From contig JAVIAB010000160.1 of assembly GCA_032433765.1 (NCBI GenBank), positions 39,429,917 to 39,493,916 of the forward strand: 64,000 bases of DNA, read 5' to 3'. The notes below the pieces were generated by a model. It made no database searches and was not told where the DNA came from. It saw nothing but the letters and a program-made list of their open reading frames with translations. Below are positions 46,085 to 58,082 of this stretch, piece after piece. The stretch comes from Megaustenia siamemsis. Its lineage: Eukaryota; Mollusca; Gastropoda; Stylommatophora; Ariophantidae. The translations under genes were made by a program, and so were the position numbers. Numbering within the stretch: position 1 is the stretch's first letter; each line of letters starts with the position of its first letter.

Positions 46085-49000
46085 GACTGTTTACATGCTA
46101 TGTCATTGTAGCAGTCATGTATGTCATGTCGAGGTAGTAGACACGTATGTCATGTCATTGTAACAGTCATGTCAATGTAACAGTCATTTCGTTGTAATAG
46201 TCAGCTCGTTGTAACAGTCACGTGTGTCATGTCGCTTTAATCAGAGACGTATGGTATGTCGTTGTAACAGTCATTTCATTGTAATAGCATCTCGTTGTAA
46301 CAGTCACGTATGGCATGTCGTTTTATCAGACACGTATGGTATGTCGTTGTAACAGACATGTTGTTGTATCAGTCATGTCGATGTAGTAGACACGTATGTC
46401 ATGTCATTGTAACAGTCATGTCAATGTAACAGTCATGTCAATGTAACAGGCATTTCGTTGTAATAGTCATCTCGTTGTAACAGTCACGTATGTCATGTCG
46501 TTCTATCAGACACGTATGGTATGTCGTTGTAAAAGACACGTCGTTGTATCAGCGATGTCGATGTAGTAGACACGTATGTCATGTCATTGTAAAAGTCATG
46601 GCAATGTAACAGTCATGTCAATGTAACAGGATTCGTTGTAATAGTCATCTCTTTGTAACAGTCACGTATGTCATGTCGTTTTATCAGAGACGTATGGTAT
46701 GTCGTTGTAACAGACATGTCGTTGCATCAGTCATGTCGATGTAGTAGACACATATGTCATGTCGTTGTAGCAGACACGTATGGTATGTCGTTGTAACAGA
46801 CATGTCGTTGTATCAGGTATGTTGATGTAGTAGACACGTATGTCATGTCATTGTAACAGTCATGTCAATGTAACAGTCATGACAATGTAACAGGCATTTC
46901 GTTGTAATAGTCATCTCGTTGTAACAGTCACGTATGTCATGTCGTTTTATCAGACACGTATGGTATATCGTTGTAACAGACATGTCGTTTGTATCAGTCA
47001 TGTCGATGTAGTAGACATGTATGGCATGTCAATGTAACAGTTATGTCAATGTAACAGTCGTGTCAATGTAACAGTCATTTCGTTGTAATAGTCATCTCGT
47101 TGTAACAGTCACGTATGTCATGTTGTTTTATCAGAGACGTATGGTATGTCGTTGTAGCAGAATGTCGTTGTATCAGGCATGTCGATGTAGTAGACACGTA
47201 TGTCATGTCATTGTAACAGTCATGTCAATGTAACAGTCATTTCGTTGTAATAGTCATCTCTTTGTAACAGACACGTATGTCATGTCGTTTTATCAGACAC
47301 GTATGGTATGTCGTTGTAACAGACAGGTCGTTGTATCAGTCATGTCGATGTAGTAGACACGTATGTCATGTCATTGTAACAGTCATGTCAATGTAACAGT
47401 CATGTCAATGTAACAGTCATTTCGTTGTAATAGTCATCTCGTTGTAACAGTCACAGATGTCATGTCGTTTTATCAGACACGTATGGTCGTCGTTGTAACA
47501 GACATGTCGTTGTATCAGTCATGTCGATGTAGTAGATACGTATGTCATGTCATTGTAACAGTCATGTCAATGTAACAGTCTTGTCAATGTAACAGTCATT
47601 TCGTTGTAATAGTCATCTCGTTGTAACAGTCACGTATGTCATGTCGTTTTATCAGACACGTATGACATGTCGTTGTAACATACATGTCGTTGTATCAGTC
47701 ATGTCGATGTAGTAGACACGTATGTCATGTCATTGTAACAGGCATTCAATGTAACAGTCATGTCAATGTAACAGTCATTTCGTTGTAATAGTCATCTCGC
47801 GTTGTAACAGTCACGTATGTCATGTCGTTTTATCAGAGACGTATGGTATGTCGTTGTAACAGACATGTCGTTGCATCAGTTCATGTCGATGTAGTAGACA
47901 TATGTCATGTCTGTAGCAGACACGTATGGTATGCGTTGTAACAGACATGTCGTTGTATCAAGTATGTTGATGTAGTAGACAACGTATGTCATGTCATTGT
48001 AACAGTCATGTCAATGTAACAGTCATGACAATTAACAGGCATTTCGTTGTAATAGTCATCTCGTTGTAACAGTCACGTATGTCATGGTCGTTTTATCAGA
48101 CACGTATGGTATATCGTCGATGTAGTAGACATGTATGGCATGTCAATGTAACAGTCATGTCAATGTAACAGTCATGTCAATGTAACAGTCATTTCGTTGT
48201 AATAGTCATCTCGTTGTAACAGTCACGTATGTCATGTTGTTTTATCAGAGACGTATGGTATGTCGTTGTAGCAGACATGTCGTTGTATCAGGCATGTCGA
48301 TGTAGTAGACACGTATGTCATGTCATTGTAACAGTCATGTCAATGTAACAGTCATTTCGTTGTAATAGTCATCTCTTTGTAACAGACACGTATGTCATGT
48401 CGTTTTATCAGACACGTATGGTATGTCGTTGTAAAAGACATGTCGTTGTATCAGTCAGTCGATGTAGTAGACACGTATGTCATGTCATTGTAACAGTCAT
48501 GTCAATGTAACAGTCATGTCAATGTAACAGTCATTTCGTTGTAATAGTCATCTCGTTGTAACAGTCACAGATATGTCATGTCGTTGATCAGACACGTATG
48601 GTATGTCGTTGTAAACAGACATGTCGTTGTATCAGTCATGTCGATGTAGTAGATACGTATGTCATGTCATTGTAACAGTCATGTCAATGTAACAGTCTTG
48701 TCAATGTAACAGTCATTTCGTTGTAATAGTCATCTCGTTGTAACAGTCACGTATGTCATGTCGTTCTATCAGACACGTATGGCATGTCGTTGTAACAGAC
48801 ATGTCGTTGTATCAGTCATGTCGACGTAGTAGACACGTATGTCATGTCATTGTAACAGTCATGTCAATGTATCAGTCATGTCAATGTAACAGTCATTCGT
48901 TGTAATAGTCATCTCGTTGTAACAGGCACGTATGTCAAGTCGTTTTATCAGAGACGTATGGTATGTCGTTGTAACAGACATGTCGTTGTATCAGTCATAA

Positions 49001-49686
49001 TCGATGTAGTAGACACGTATGTCATGTCATTGTAACAGTCCTGTCAATGTAACAGTCATGACAATGTAACAGTCATTTCGTTGTAATAGTCATCTCGTTG
49101 TAACAGTCACGTATGTCATGTCGTTCTATCAGACACGTATGGCATGTCGTTGTAACAGACATGTCGTTGTATCAGTCATGTCGACGTAGTAGACACGTAT
49201 GTCATGTTCATTGTAACAGTCATGTCAATGTATCAGTCATGTCATGTAACAGTCATTTCGTTGTAATAGTCATCTCGTTGTAACAGTGACGTATGTCATG
49301 TCGTTTATCAGAGACGTATGGTTTGTCGTTGTAACAGCCATTCGTTGCATCAGTCATGTCGATGTAGTAGACACGTATGTCATGTCGTTGTAACAGACAC
49401 GTATGGTATGTCGTTGTAACAGACATGTCGTTGTATCAGGCATGTCGATGCAGTAGACACGTATGTCATGTCATTGTAAACAGTCATGTCAATGTAACAG
49501 GCATGACACATGTAACAGGCATTTCGTTGTAAAAGTCATCTCGTTGTAACAGTCACGTATGTCATGTCGTTTTATCAGTCACGTATGGCATGTCGTTGTA
49601 ACATACATGTCGTTGTATCAGTCATGTCGATGTAGTAGACACGTATGTCATGTCATTGTAACAGGCATGTCAATGTAACAGTCATG
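46085..49686. repeat. 17-bp-monomer satellite with higher-order repeats, left arm
   Basis: Monomers such as GTCATGTCAATGTAACA, GTCATTTCGTTGTAATA, GTCATCTCGTTGTAACA and GACATGTCGTTGTATCA are arranged in a fixed order, giving a higher-order unit of roughly 180-260 bp. A unit variant at 46,815 (GTATGTTGATGTAGTAGAC) recurs at about 47,962, so blocks of about 1.15 kb are themselves duplicated. From about 47,740 onward single-base indels become frequent. Confidence 0.9.
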
Positions 49687-50023
49687 TGGCCAGTGTGCCA
49701 CGAGGGATCATGTAGGTTGTCTAGTGTGCCACGAGGGATCATGTAGGTTGTCTAGTTGGCCATGATGGATCATGTAGGTTGTCTAGTTGGCCATGATGGA
49801 TCATATAGGTTGTCTAGTTGGCCATGATGGATCATGTAGGTTGTCTAGTGGCCATGATGGATCATGTAGGTTGTCTAGTTGGCCATGATGGATCATGTAG
49901 GTTGTCTAGTTGGCCATGAGGATCATGTAGGTTGTCTAGTTGGCCATGATGGATCATGTAGGTTGTCTAGTTGGCCATGATGGATCATGTAGGTTGTCTA
50001 GTTGGCCATGATGGATCATGTAG
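49687..50023. repeat. 31-bp minisatellite, left of centre
   Basis: About 11 units of GGTTGTCTAGTTGGCCATGA plus TGGATCATGTA. The outermost two units read GTGTGCCACGAGGGATC. They are mirrored at 50,084-50,400. Confidence 0.93.
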
Positions 50024-50090
50024 GTGTCGACTGTTCCATCTCGACACAGTCGACAACATACAAACAGCCATCATGGAACAGTCGACAACC
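50024..50090. other. Palindrome centre
   Basis: The arms meet at GTGTCGACTGTTCCAT (50,024-50,039) and ATGGAACAGTCGACAAC (50,073-50,089). The spacer of about 33 bp itself contains CAGTCGACA, able to pair with TGTCGACTG at 50,025. The centre thus offers two alternative hairpins built from three GTCGAC sites. Confidence 0.85.
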
Positions 50091-50400
50091 TACATGATCC
50101 ATCATGGCCAACTAGACAACCTACATGATCCATCATGGCCAACTAGACAACCTACATGATCCATCATGGCCAACTAGACAACCTACATGATCCATCATGG
50201 CCAACTAGACAACCTACATGATCCATCATGGCCAACTAGACAACCTACATGATCCATCATGGCCAACTAGACAACCTACATGATCCATCATGGCCAACTA
50301 GACAACCTATATGATCCATCAATGGCCAACTAGACAACCTACATGATTCATCATGGCCAACTAGAACAACCTACATGATCCCTCGTGGCACACTGGCCAC
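50084..50400. repeat. 31-bp minisatellite, right of centre
   Basis: About 10 units of TACATGATCCATCATGGCCA plus ACTAGACAACC, the inverse of 49,687-50,023, ending with the same CCCTCGTGGCACACTGGCCA edge. Confidence 0.93.
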
Positions 50401-53400
50401 ATGACTGTTACATTGACATGCCTGTTACAATGACATGACATACTGTCTACTACATCGACATGACTGATACAACGACATGTATGTTACAACGACATGCCAT
50501 ACGTGACTGATAAAACGACATGACATACGTGACTGTTACAACGAGATGACTTTTACAACGAAATGCCTGTACATTGTCATGCCTGTTACATTGACATGAC
50601 TGTTAACAATGACATGACATACGTGTCTACTGCATCGACATGCCTGATACAACGACATGTCTGTTACAACGACATACCATACGTGTCTGTTACAACGACA
50701 TGACATACGTGTCTACTACATCGACATGACTGATGCAACGAATGGCTGTTACAACGACAAACCATACGTCTCTGATAAAAAACGACATGACATACGTCAC
50801 TGTTACAACGAGATGACTATTACAACGAAATGACTGTTACATTGACATGACTGATACATTGACATGACTGTTACAATGACATGACATACGTGTCTACTAC
50901 GTCGACAGACTGATACAACGACATGTCTGTTACAACGACATGCCATACGTGTCTGATAGAACGACTTGACATACGTGACTGTTACAACGAGATGACTATT
51001 ACAACGAAATGACTGTTACATTGACATGACTGATACATTGACAGACTGTTACAATGACATGACATACGTGTCTACTACGTCGACATGGACGATACAACGA
51101 CATGTCTGTTACAACGACATGCCATACGTGTCTGATAGAACGACATGACATACGTGACTGTTACAACGAGATGACTATTACAACGAAATGACTGTTACAT
51201 TGACAAGACTGTTACATTGACATGACTGTTACAATGACATGACATATCGTATCTACTACATCGACATGACTGATACACGACATGTCTGTTACAACGACAT
51301 ACCATACGTGTCTGATAAAACGACATGACATCTGTGACTGTTACAACGAGATGACTATTACAACGAAATGACTGTTACATTGACATGACTGTTACATTGA
51401 CATGACTGTTACAATGACATGACATACGTGTCTACTACATCGACATGACTGATACAACGACATGTCTGTTACAACGACATACCATACGTGTCTGATAAAA
51501 CGACATGACATACGTGTCTGTTACAAAGAGATGACTATTACAACGAAATGACTGTTACATTGACATGACTGTTACAATGACATGGACTACGTGTCTACTA
51601 CATCGACATGCCTGATACAACGAAATGTCTGCTACAACGACTACCATACGTCTCTGATAAAACAACATGACCATACGTGACTGGTTACAACGAGATGACT
51701 ATTACACAACAAATGAACTGTTACATTGACATGACTGTTACATTGACATGACTGTTACTTGACATGCCATACATGTCTACTACATCGACGATATACCATA
51801 CTGTCTGATAAAACGACATGACATACGTGACTGTTACAACGAGATGACTATTACAACGAAATGCCTGTTACATTGTCATGACTGTTACATTGACATGACT
51901 GTTACAATGACATGACATACGTGTCTACTACATCAACATACCTGATACAACGACATGTCTGTTACAACGAATACCATACGTGTCTGCTACAACGACATGA
52001 CATATGTGTCTACTACATCGACATTGACTGATGCAACGACATGTCTGTTACAAACGACATACCATACGTCTCTGATAAAACGACATGACATACGTGACTG
52101 TTACAACGAGATGACTATTACAACGAAATGACTGTTACATTGACATGACTGTTACATTGAATGCCTGTTACAATGACATAACATACGTGTCTACTACATC
52201 GACATGACTGATACAACGACATGTATGTTACAACGACATGTCATACGTGTCTGATAAAACGACATGACATACGTGACTGTTACAACGAGATGACTATTAC
52301 AACGAAATGACTGTTACATTGACAAGACTGTTACATTGACATGACTGTTACAATGACATGACATACGTATCTACTACATCGACATGACTGATACAACGAC
52401 ATGTCTGTTACAACGACATACCATACGTGTCTGATAAAACGACATGACATCTGTGACTGTTACAACGAGATGACTATTACAACGAAATGACTGTTACATT
52501 GACATGACTGTTACATTGACATGACTGTTACAATGACATGACATACGTGTCTACTACATCGACATGACTGATACAACGACATGTCTGTTACAACGACATA
52601 CCATACGTGTCTGATAAAACGACATGACATACGTGTCTGTTACAAAGAGATGACTATTACAACGAAATGACTGTTACATTGACATGACTGTTACAATGAC
52701 ATGACATACGTGTCTACTACATCGACATGCTGATACAACGACATGTCTGCTACAACGACATACCATACGTCTCTGATAAAACAACATGACATACGTGACT
52801 GTTACAACGAGATGACTATTACAACGAAATGACTGTTACATTGACACGACTGTTACATTGACATAACTGTTACATTGACATGCCATACATGTCTACTACA
52901 TCGACATGACTGATACAACGACATGTCTGTTACAACGATATACCATACGTGTCTGATAAAACGACATGACATACGTGACTGTTACAACGAGATGACTATT
53001 ACAACGAAATGCCTGTTACATTGTCATGACTGTTACATTGACATGACATACGTGTCTACTACATCGACATGACTGATACAACGACATGTCTGTTACAACG
53101 ATATACCATACGTGTCTGATAAAACGACATGACATACGTGACTGTTACAACGAGATGACTATTACAACGAAATGCCTGTTACATTGTCATGACTGTTACA
53201 TTGACATGACTGTTACAATGACATGACATACGTGTCTACTACATCAACATACCTGATACAACGACATGTCTGTTACAACGACATACCATACGTGTCTGCT
53301 ACAACGACATGACATATGTGTCTACTACATCGACATGACTGATGCAACGACATGTCTGTTACAACGACATACCATACGTCTCTGATAAAACGACATGACA

Positions 53401-54425
53401 TACGTGACTGTTACAACGAGATGACTATTACAACGAAATGACTGTTACATTGACATGCCTGTTACATTGACATGACTGTTACAATGACATGACATACGTG
53501 TCTACTACATCGACATGCCTGATACAACGACATGTATGTTACAACGACATGTCATACGTGTCTGATAAAACGACATGACATACGTGACTGTTACAACGAG
53601 ATGACTATTACAACGAAATGCCTGTTACATTGTCATGACTGTTACATTGACATGACTGTTACAATGACATGACATACGTGTCTACTACATCGACATGCCT
53701 GATACAACGACATGTCTGTTACAACGACATACCATACGTGTCTGTTACAACGACATGACATACGTGTCTACTACATCGACATGACTGATGCAACGACATG
53801 TCTGTTACAACGACATACCATACGTCTCTGATAAAACGACATGACATACGTGACTGTTACAACGAGATGACTATTACAACGAAATCCTGTTACATTGACA
53901 TGACTGTTACATTGCCATGACTTTTACAATGACATGACATACGTGTCTACTACATCGACATCGCTGATACAACGACGTGTCTTTTACAACGACATACCAT
54001 ACGTGTCTGATAGAACGACATGACATACGTGACTGTTACAACGAGATGACTATTACAACGAAATGCCTGTTACATTGACATGACTGTTACATTGACATGA
54101 CTGTTACAATGACATGACATACGTGTCTACTACATCGACATGACTGATACAACAACATGTCTGTTACAACGACATACCATACGTGTCTGATAAAACGACA
54201 TGCCATACGTGACTGTTACAACGAGATGCCTATTACAATGAAATGACTGTTACAACGACATACCATACGTCTCTGATAAAACGACATGGCACACGTGACT
54301 GTTACAACGAGCTGACTATTACAACGAAATGACTGTTACATTGACATGACTGTTACAATGACATGACATACGTGTCTACTACCTCGACATGACATACATG
54401 ACTGCTACAATGACATAGCATGTAA
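50401..54425. repeat. 17-bp-monomer satellite, right arm
   Basis: It is the inverse of the left satellite (TGTTACATTGACATGAC, TGTTACAACGAGATGAC and similar monomers), about 420 bp longer. Two long blocks are near-duplicates in series: landmarks at about 51,330 and 52,449 (CATCTGTGACTG) and at about 51,930 and 53,245 (CATCAACATACCTGATACAA). The proximal block (50,400-52,100) has scattered one-base indels; the distal one is clean. Confidence 0.9.
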
Positions 54426-55732
54426 ACAGTCATTGAAAGCTGTCATCTGTTAATACAAAAGTTGTCAGCTACTATTTCAAAAGTTGTCATCGACTAAAAC
54501 AAAACCCACGGGATCTTTGATTGTGTACCCGTTAAAGTCATCATCGCTGTCGTATCCGTGTTATGAACAAGCGGTCAATTTGGACATTAATAAGTCTCAT
54601 GATGCTTATGTTTCCACGGGTTAAATATATTTCAAAATGAATTTTATAGATATATTAAAGTTGTCATGCATAAAAATAACTATAAGACTCTACCGTCTCT
54701 CTACTATACATGAAAAAAAAGTAGTAGTTTAACTACTACTACTATTACTACAACCACTACAAAAAAAAAAAAAAAAAAAAAAAAAAAAACACTACAGTAA
54801 TAGAATATCAAAAGTACATTAATTTACTGTCTCTCTGTTAGACGGCTAGACCAGCTTAAGTTACCCAAGTGAGAAATTTCACAGAGAAATAGGGTCTTTG
54901 ATCATAACAGGTCCCCTACTGGGAGAGCTCACCCCGACCATGGCGCCGAGAGGTTGAGAGGTCAACGAGAGGTCACCGGGCATCCCGACATGAAATGTCA
55001 CGGTTAACTCCCCCTGCGCGGCACGCGTTATGCGCGCGGGGCGCTGCCCTATATATCTTCGTTAATTTAGCGCCTAAATGCGGGTCAATCTTTCTCTACT
55101 ACTAGCTAGCTGTCAGGCACCAACAAAAGCCTCACGATTCACCTGTCTCATTCAGCCTCTAATTCTGTGATCGCCTGTAGCATAGTGGTAAGTGTCTGGC
55201 CTGGCACGCCGTAGACCCGTGTTCGAAATCAGATGGAGACTGTTTTTTTAAAATAATTCGGAATTTTTAAAATACGGAGCGCCGAGGTCACGCCGACAGA
55301 CACCCCAGTCAACATCCCGACACGAAATGTCACAGTTCAAAAATAATTCGGAATTTTTAAAATACGGAGCGCCGAGGTCACGCCGACAGACACCCCCAGT
55401 CAACATCCCGATACGAAATGTCACCGTTAACTCCCCCTGCGCCTACAGTACATTAGGCGCCCAGAAGAAACCTCATTATGAGAAACCTGATGTTGTATAA
55501 TCTACTAACCTATCACTATCGCTCAAGTACACCAAGCGCACAAAAGTCAGCACACACCAGACATAAACAGCGCACTTCCGGGGTCACCGGGCCTAGAGGT
55601 CAACATCCGACCACGAAATGTCACGGTCAACTCCCCCTGCGCCTACGGTACATTAGGCGCGCCGCGCGCCTACTATATATCTTTGTTAATTTAGCGCCTA
55701 AATAATATCCAAATCCTTCCTGCTATACTACT
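54426..55732 (-). repeat. Right arm: non-satellite terminal module
   Basis: It is near-identical to the reverse complement of 44,781-46,084. Differences noted are mainly one-base changes in homopolymer length (for example CACCCC against CACCC near 54,929, ACCCCAG against ACCCCCAG near 55,305, and the poly-A length at 54,761-54,789) and a single substitution near 54,652. It contains the second copies of every landmark listed for the left module. Confidence 0.9.
55170..55242 (+). ncRNA. tRNA-like box A/box B segment, right arm
   Basis: CGCCTGTAGCATAGTGGTAA and CCCGTGTTCGAAATC, followed by TTTTTTT at 55,243-55,249, a plausible Pol III terminator. It is the mirror copy of 45,271-45,344. Function is unproven. 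Confidence 0.5.
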
Positions 55733-55738
55733 AACCTT
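55733..55738. repeat. Right 6-bp target-site duplication AACCTT
   Basis: Directly follows the terminal CTATACTACT and restores LINE-B sequence (AACCTTTGTTGCGGAGACGG). Confidence 0.9.
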
Positions 55739-55785
55739 TGTTGCGGAGACGGCCCTCGATGATGATGATGATGATGATGATGATG
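55739..55785 (+). pseudogene. LINE-B 3' end, displaced by the palindrome
   Basis: TGTTGCGGAGACGGCCCTCG followed by (ATG)n. This completes the LINE-B copy that stops at 44,780. After it, to about 56,040, lies ATC/TTC-rich sequence without a recognised gene. Confidence 0.88.
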
Positions 55786-56042
55786 TTAATCAATATCATC
55801 ATATGTATCATAATGTTCTTTATCACCACATCGTCGCCATCATCAATATCGTCTATTATTTTTTTCTGCTGCTTCTTGTCCTCTGTCCTTTTTTTTATAT
55901 TTGTTAGCCACCATTATCATTTGTTGCAGCTACTTCATTTACTTCTTCATCGCTATGTCGTTGGCCTCAGGACAGGAAAACTAGTCAGTCACTTTGGCCA
56001 CAGACATCAATTCTGTTGTTACCTTCATCGTTTTGACACAGA

Positions 56043-56702
56043 AAACCAACAGCAATAACATCTATTTAATGATTTAAACAGCAATAACATCTATTTAGTG
56101 TTTGAAACGAACAGCAATAACATGTATTTAGTGTTTTAAACAGCAATAATATCTATATAATGTTTTAAACGAACAGCAATAACATATATTTAGTGTTTTA
56201 AACAACAATAATATCTATTTAATGTTTGAAACGAACAGCAATAACATATATTTAGTGTTTTAAACAGCAATAATATCTATTTAATGTTTGAAACGAACAG
56301 CAATAACATCTATTTAATTTTTTAAACAGCAATAACATCTATTTAATGTCTTAAACAGCAATAACATCTATTTAATGTTTTAAACAGCAATAACATCTAT
56401 TTAATGTTTAAACAGCAATAACATCTATTTAATGATTTAAATGAACAGCAATAACATCTATTTAGTGTTTAAACAGCAATAACATTTATTTAATGTTTTA
56501 AACAGCAATAGCGTCTATTTAATGTTTTAAACAGCAATAACATCTATTTAGTGTTTAAACAGCAATAACACCTATTTAGTGTTTTAAACAGCAATAACAT
56601 CAGTTTAATATGTTAAACAGCAATAATATCTATTTAATGTTTAAACAGCAATAACATCTATTTAATATTTTAAACAAACAGCAATAACTGCTGTTTAATG
56701 TT
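56043..56702. repeat. About 29-bp minisatellite, about 22 copies
   Basis: The unit contains AAACAGCAATAACATCTATT and TAATGTTTT. A GAACAG variant adds four bases in some units. Confidence 0.92.
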
Positions 56703-56704
56703 TA

Positions 56705-57110
56705 GTTAAGAACACATTTCTATTGAGAAACATCTAATTATCATCAGTTTGAGAGCTAATCCACGTTTGAGAATGACATAAATACAATAATAATCTTGCT
56801 CTTGTTAATAGAACTATAGATAGCTCACATAGTGTCTGTCAGTGCACCGAGCCCTACTCTTATCACCAGGAAAGACTCAACACAGAGCACGTGTCGCAGA
56901 ACTCAAGGTTAAATAACAAAGGGAGGCTAGTCTGGTGGATCGACATAGTTTATGGGGGAAACACTCAGTGACAGGTCAAATTGAAAAGGCCAAAATCGAA
57001 CAGCACGAGAAAGTGGATAATTGTATATGTCACGTGTGAAAAAGAGATGTAACATGACGAGGTGTTGCAGTTCGTATGAGTCAGGCTCCCGAGTCCTACA
57101 TAGTCATCAT
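56705..57110. other. Unassigned sequence
   Basis: No gene, tandem repeat or transposon end is recognised. Confidence 0.45.
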
Positions 57111-57114
57111 CAGG

Positions 57115-57525
57115 TCTTGTGTCCTTTACGGAACGTTGTATTCACCACAGTCTGTCTGAAGTAGTCTCTGTCTCTAGCCAGATCCCCCACAGAACGTTGC
57201 ATTCACCACAGCCTGTCTGAAGTAGTCTTTGTCTCTAGCCAGATCTCCCACAGAACGTTGCATTCACCACAGCCTGTTGAAGTAGTCTTTGTCTCTAGCC
57301 AGATCTCCCACAGAACGTTGCTTTCACCACAGACTGTGTCAGATAATCCCTGTCTCTAGCCAGATCTCCATCGAACATTGTATTCACCACAGCCGTCTGA
57401 AACAATCCGTCTGTAGCCAGATCTCCCACAGATCGTTGCATTCACCACAGCCCGTCTGAAACAATCCGTCTGTAGCCAGATCTCCCACAGATCGCTGCAT
57501 TCACCACAGCCCGTCTGAAAAATTA
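57115..57525. repeat. About 60-bp minisatellite, 7 copies
   Basis: The unit contains CTCTAGCCAGATCTCCCACA, GAACGTTGCATTCACCACAG and CCTGTCTGAAGTAGTC. The last three units share a shortened GAAACAATCCGTCTGTAG form. Confidence 0.92.
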
Positions 57526-57539
57526 TGTTTCTAACCAGA

Positions 57540-57865
57540 GAGATCTCCGTCTTCTATTGTCATGTTCAAGGTCTTCTTGATGTCTTCAAATCACCTTCTT
57601 GGTCTGCTCCTGATGCGTCGAACTGCTCCTTCATTTAATGCCTTTTTCAGCCCGCGGTGTCTTTTGATAGTGTTTTAATTTCCTCTGCATAAAGATGTTT
57701 ATAAGCGCAGTTAATTTTAATATTTAAGTCTTTTAAAAATGGAATTTTTTTTTTCAATATCCAATGTACCTTAAGGATTTTTCAGTAGCATTTTGTTTCG
57801 AGTGAATAGATTTTTTGTCTCCTTGCTGTTAGAGAGACTGTCCATGATTCACATTTATATGTTGC
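57540..57865 (-). pseudogene. Decayed LINE C-terminal fragment
   Basis: The minus strand reads ATYKCESWTVSLTARRQKIY and SLETKCY, stop, KILKVHW, the usual GCESWT...FE.KC.RK.L....W region after the RT. It then degenerates. It is closest in layout to LINE-D. The 60-bp array begins where this ends. Confidence 0.6.
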
Positions 57866-57964
57866 TGTCGGGAAGATACATAATAATCTTACACTGTACT
57901 GGCGTGGCTTTGAAGAGGCTGTGGATTAAAACAAAAAAAATGGGACAAGATCACGATTGTAGTT

Positions 57965-58082
57965 TGATATGTTTTAACATTAGCTTAGAATAGAATGAAA
58001 TTTGGAGTTAGGTAGTATTATACTAGCCAGATAACTCGTGATGTCACGAAGGAGATGGTGTGTGTTTTACTCATGAAGATGT
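57965..58082 (+). repeat. Dispersed repeat shared with 61,005-61,141
   Basis: GAGTTAGGTAGT, then ACTAGCCAGATAA, then GATGTCACGAAGGAGATGGT, GTGTTTTACTC and GTGAAGATGTCC-like ends occur at both places. Here it runs into the CCTT array, and at 61,141 it continues into other sequence. Confidence 0.7.

Larger units (their letters stand above)
45408..55103. mobile_element. Nested second element ends inside the palindrome
   Basis: AGTAGTAGAGAAAGATTGAC at 45,408 and its mirror ending CTCTACTACT at 55,103 again lead into GGCGCTAAATTAACGAAGAT and CGCGCAGGGGGAGTTAACCG. This inner terminus resembles the short element at 1-759 (GGCGC..TATATATAGGGC) more than the outer terminus does. The flanks are AGCTAGCT on both sides, a palindromic octamer. 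So the inner unit either inserted at the exact centre of an outer palindrome or was mirrored together with it. Confidence 0.65.
44781..55732. mobile_element. Giant palindromic (foldback) element, 10,952 bp, AG/CT ends
   Basis: The whole insert is one inverted repeat. The left end AGTAGTATAGCAGGAAGGAT is mirrored by ATCCTTCCTGCTATACTACT at the right end, and correspondence continues block by block to the centre (spacer about 50,040-50,073). The left arm is about 5,259 bp and the right arm about 5,659 bp; the excess lies in satellite copy number. The flanks carry a perfect 6-bp duplication inside LINE-B. No coding region is seen on either strand. The ends and duplication length agree with what is known of Polinton/Maverick insertions (6 bp, 5'-AG), but no polB, integrase, capsid or protease is present. 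I infer a non-autonomous derivative or a new foldback class. Confidence 0.93.

Noticed and set aside
46085..49686. CRISPR-like array of short regular repeats
   Set aside because: Units are contiguous variants without unique spacers of constant length, in a eukaryotic context; it is a satellite.
55170..55242. Functional tRNA gene
   Set aside because: Boxes A and B are good but I could not pair acceptor and T stems; kept as tRNA-like only.
44781..55732. Pure read-foldback assembly artefact as the explanation of the palindrome
   Set aside because: A foldback chimera would not return to the second half of the interrupted LINE-B with a matching 6-bp duplication; an artefact in central array length remains possible.
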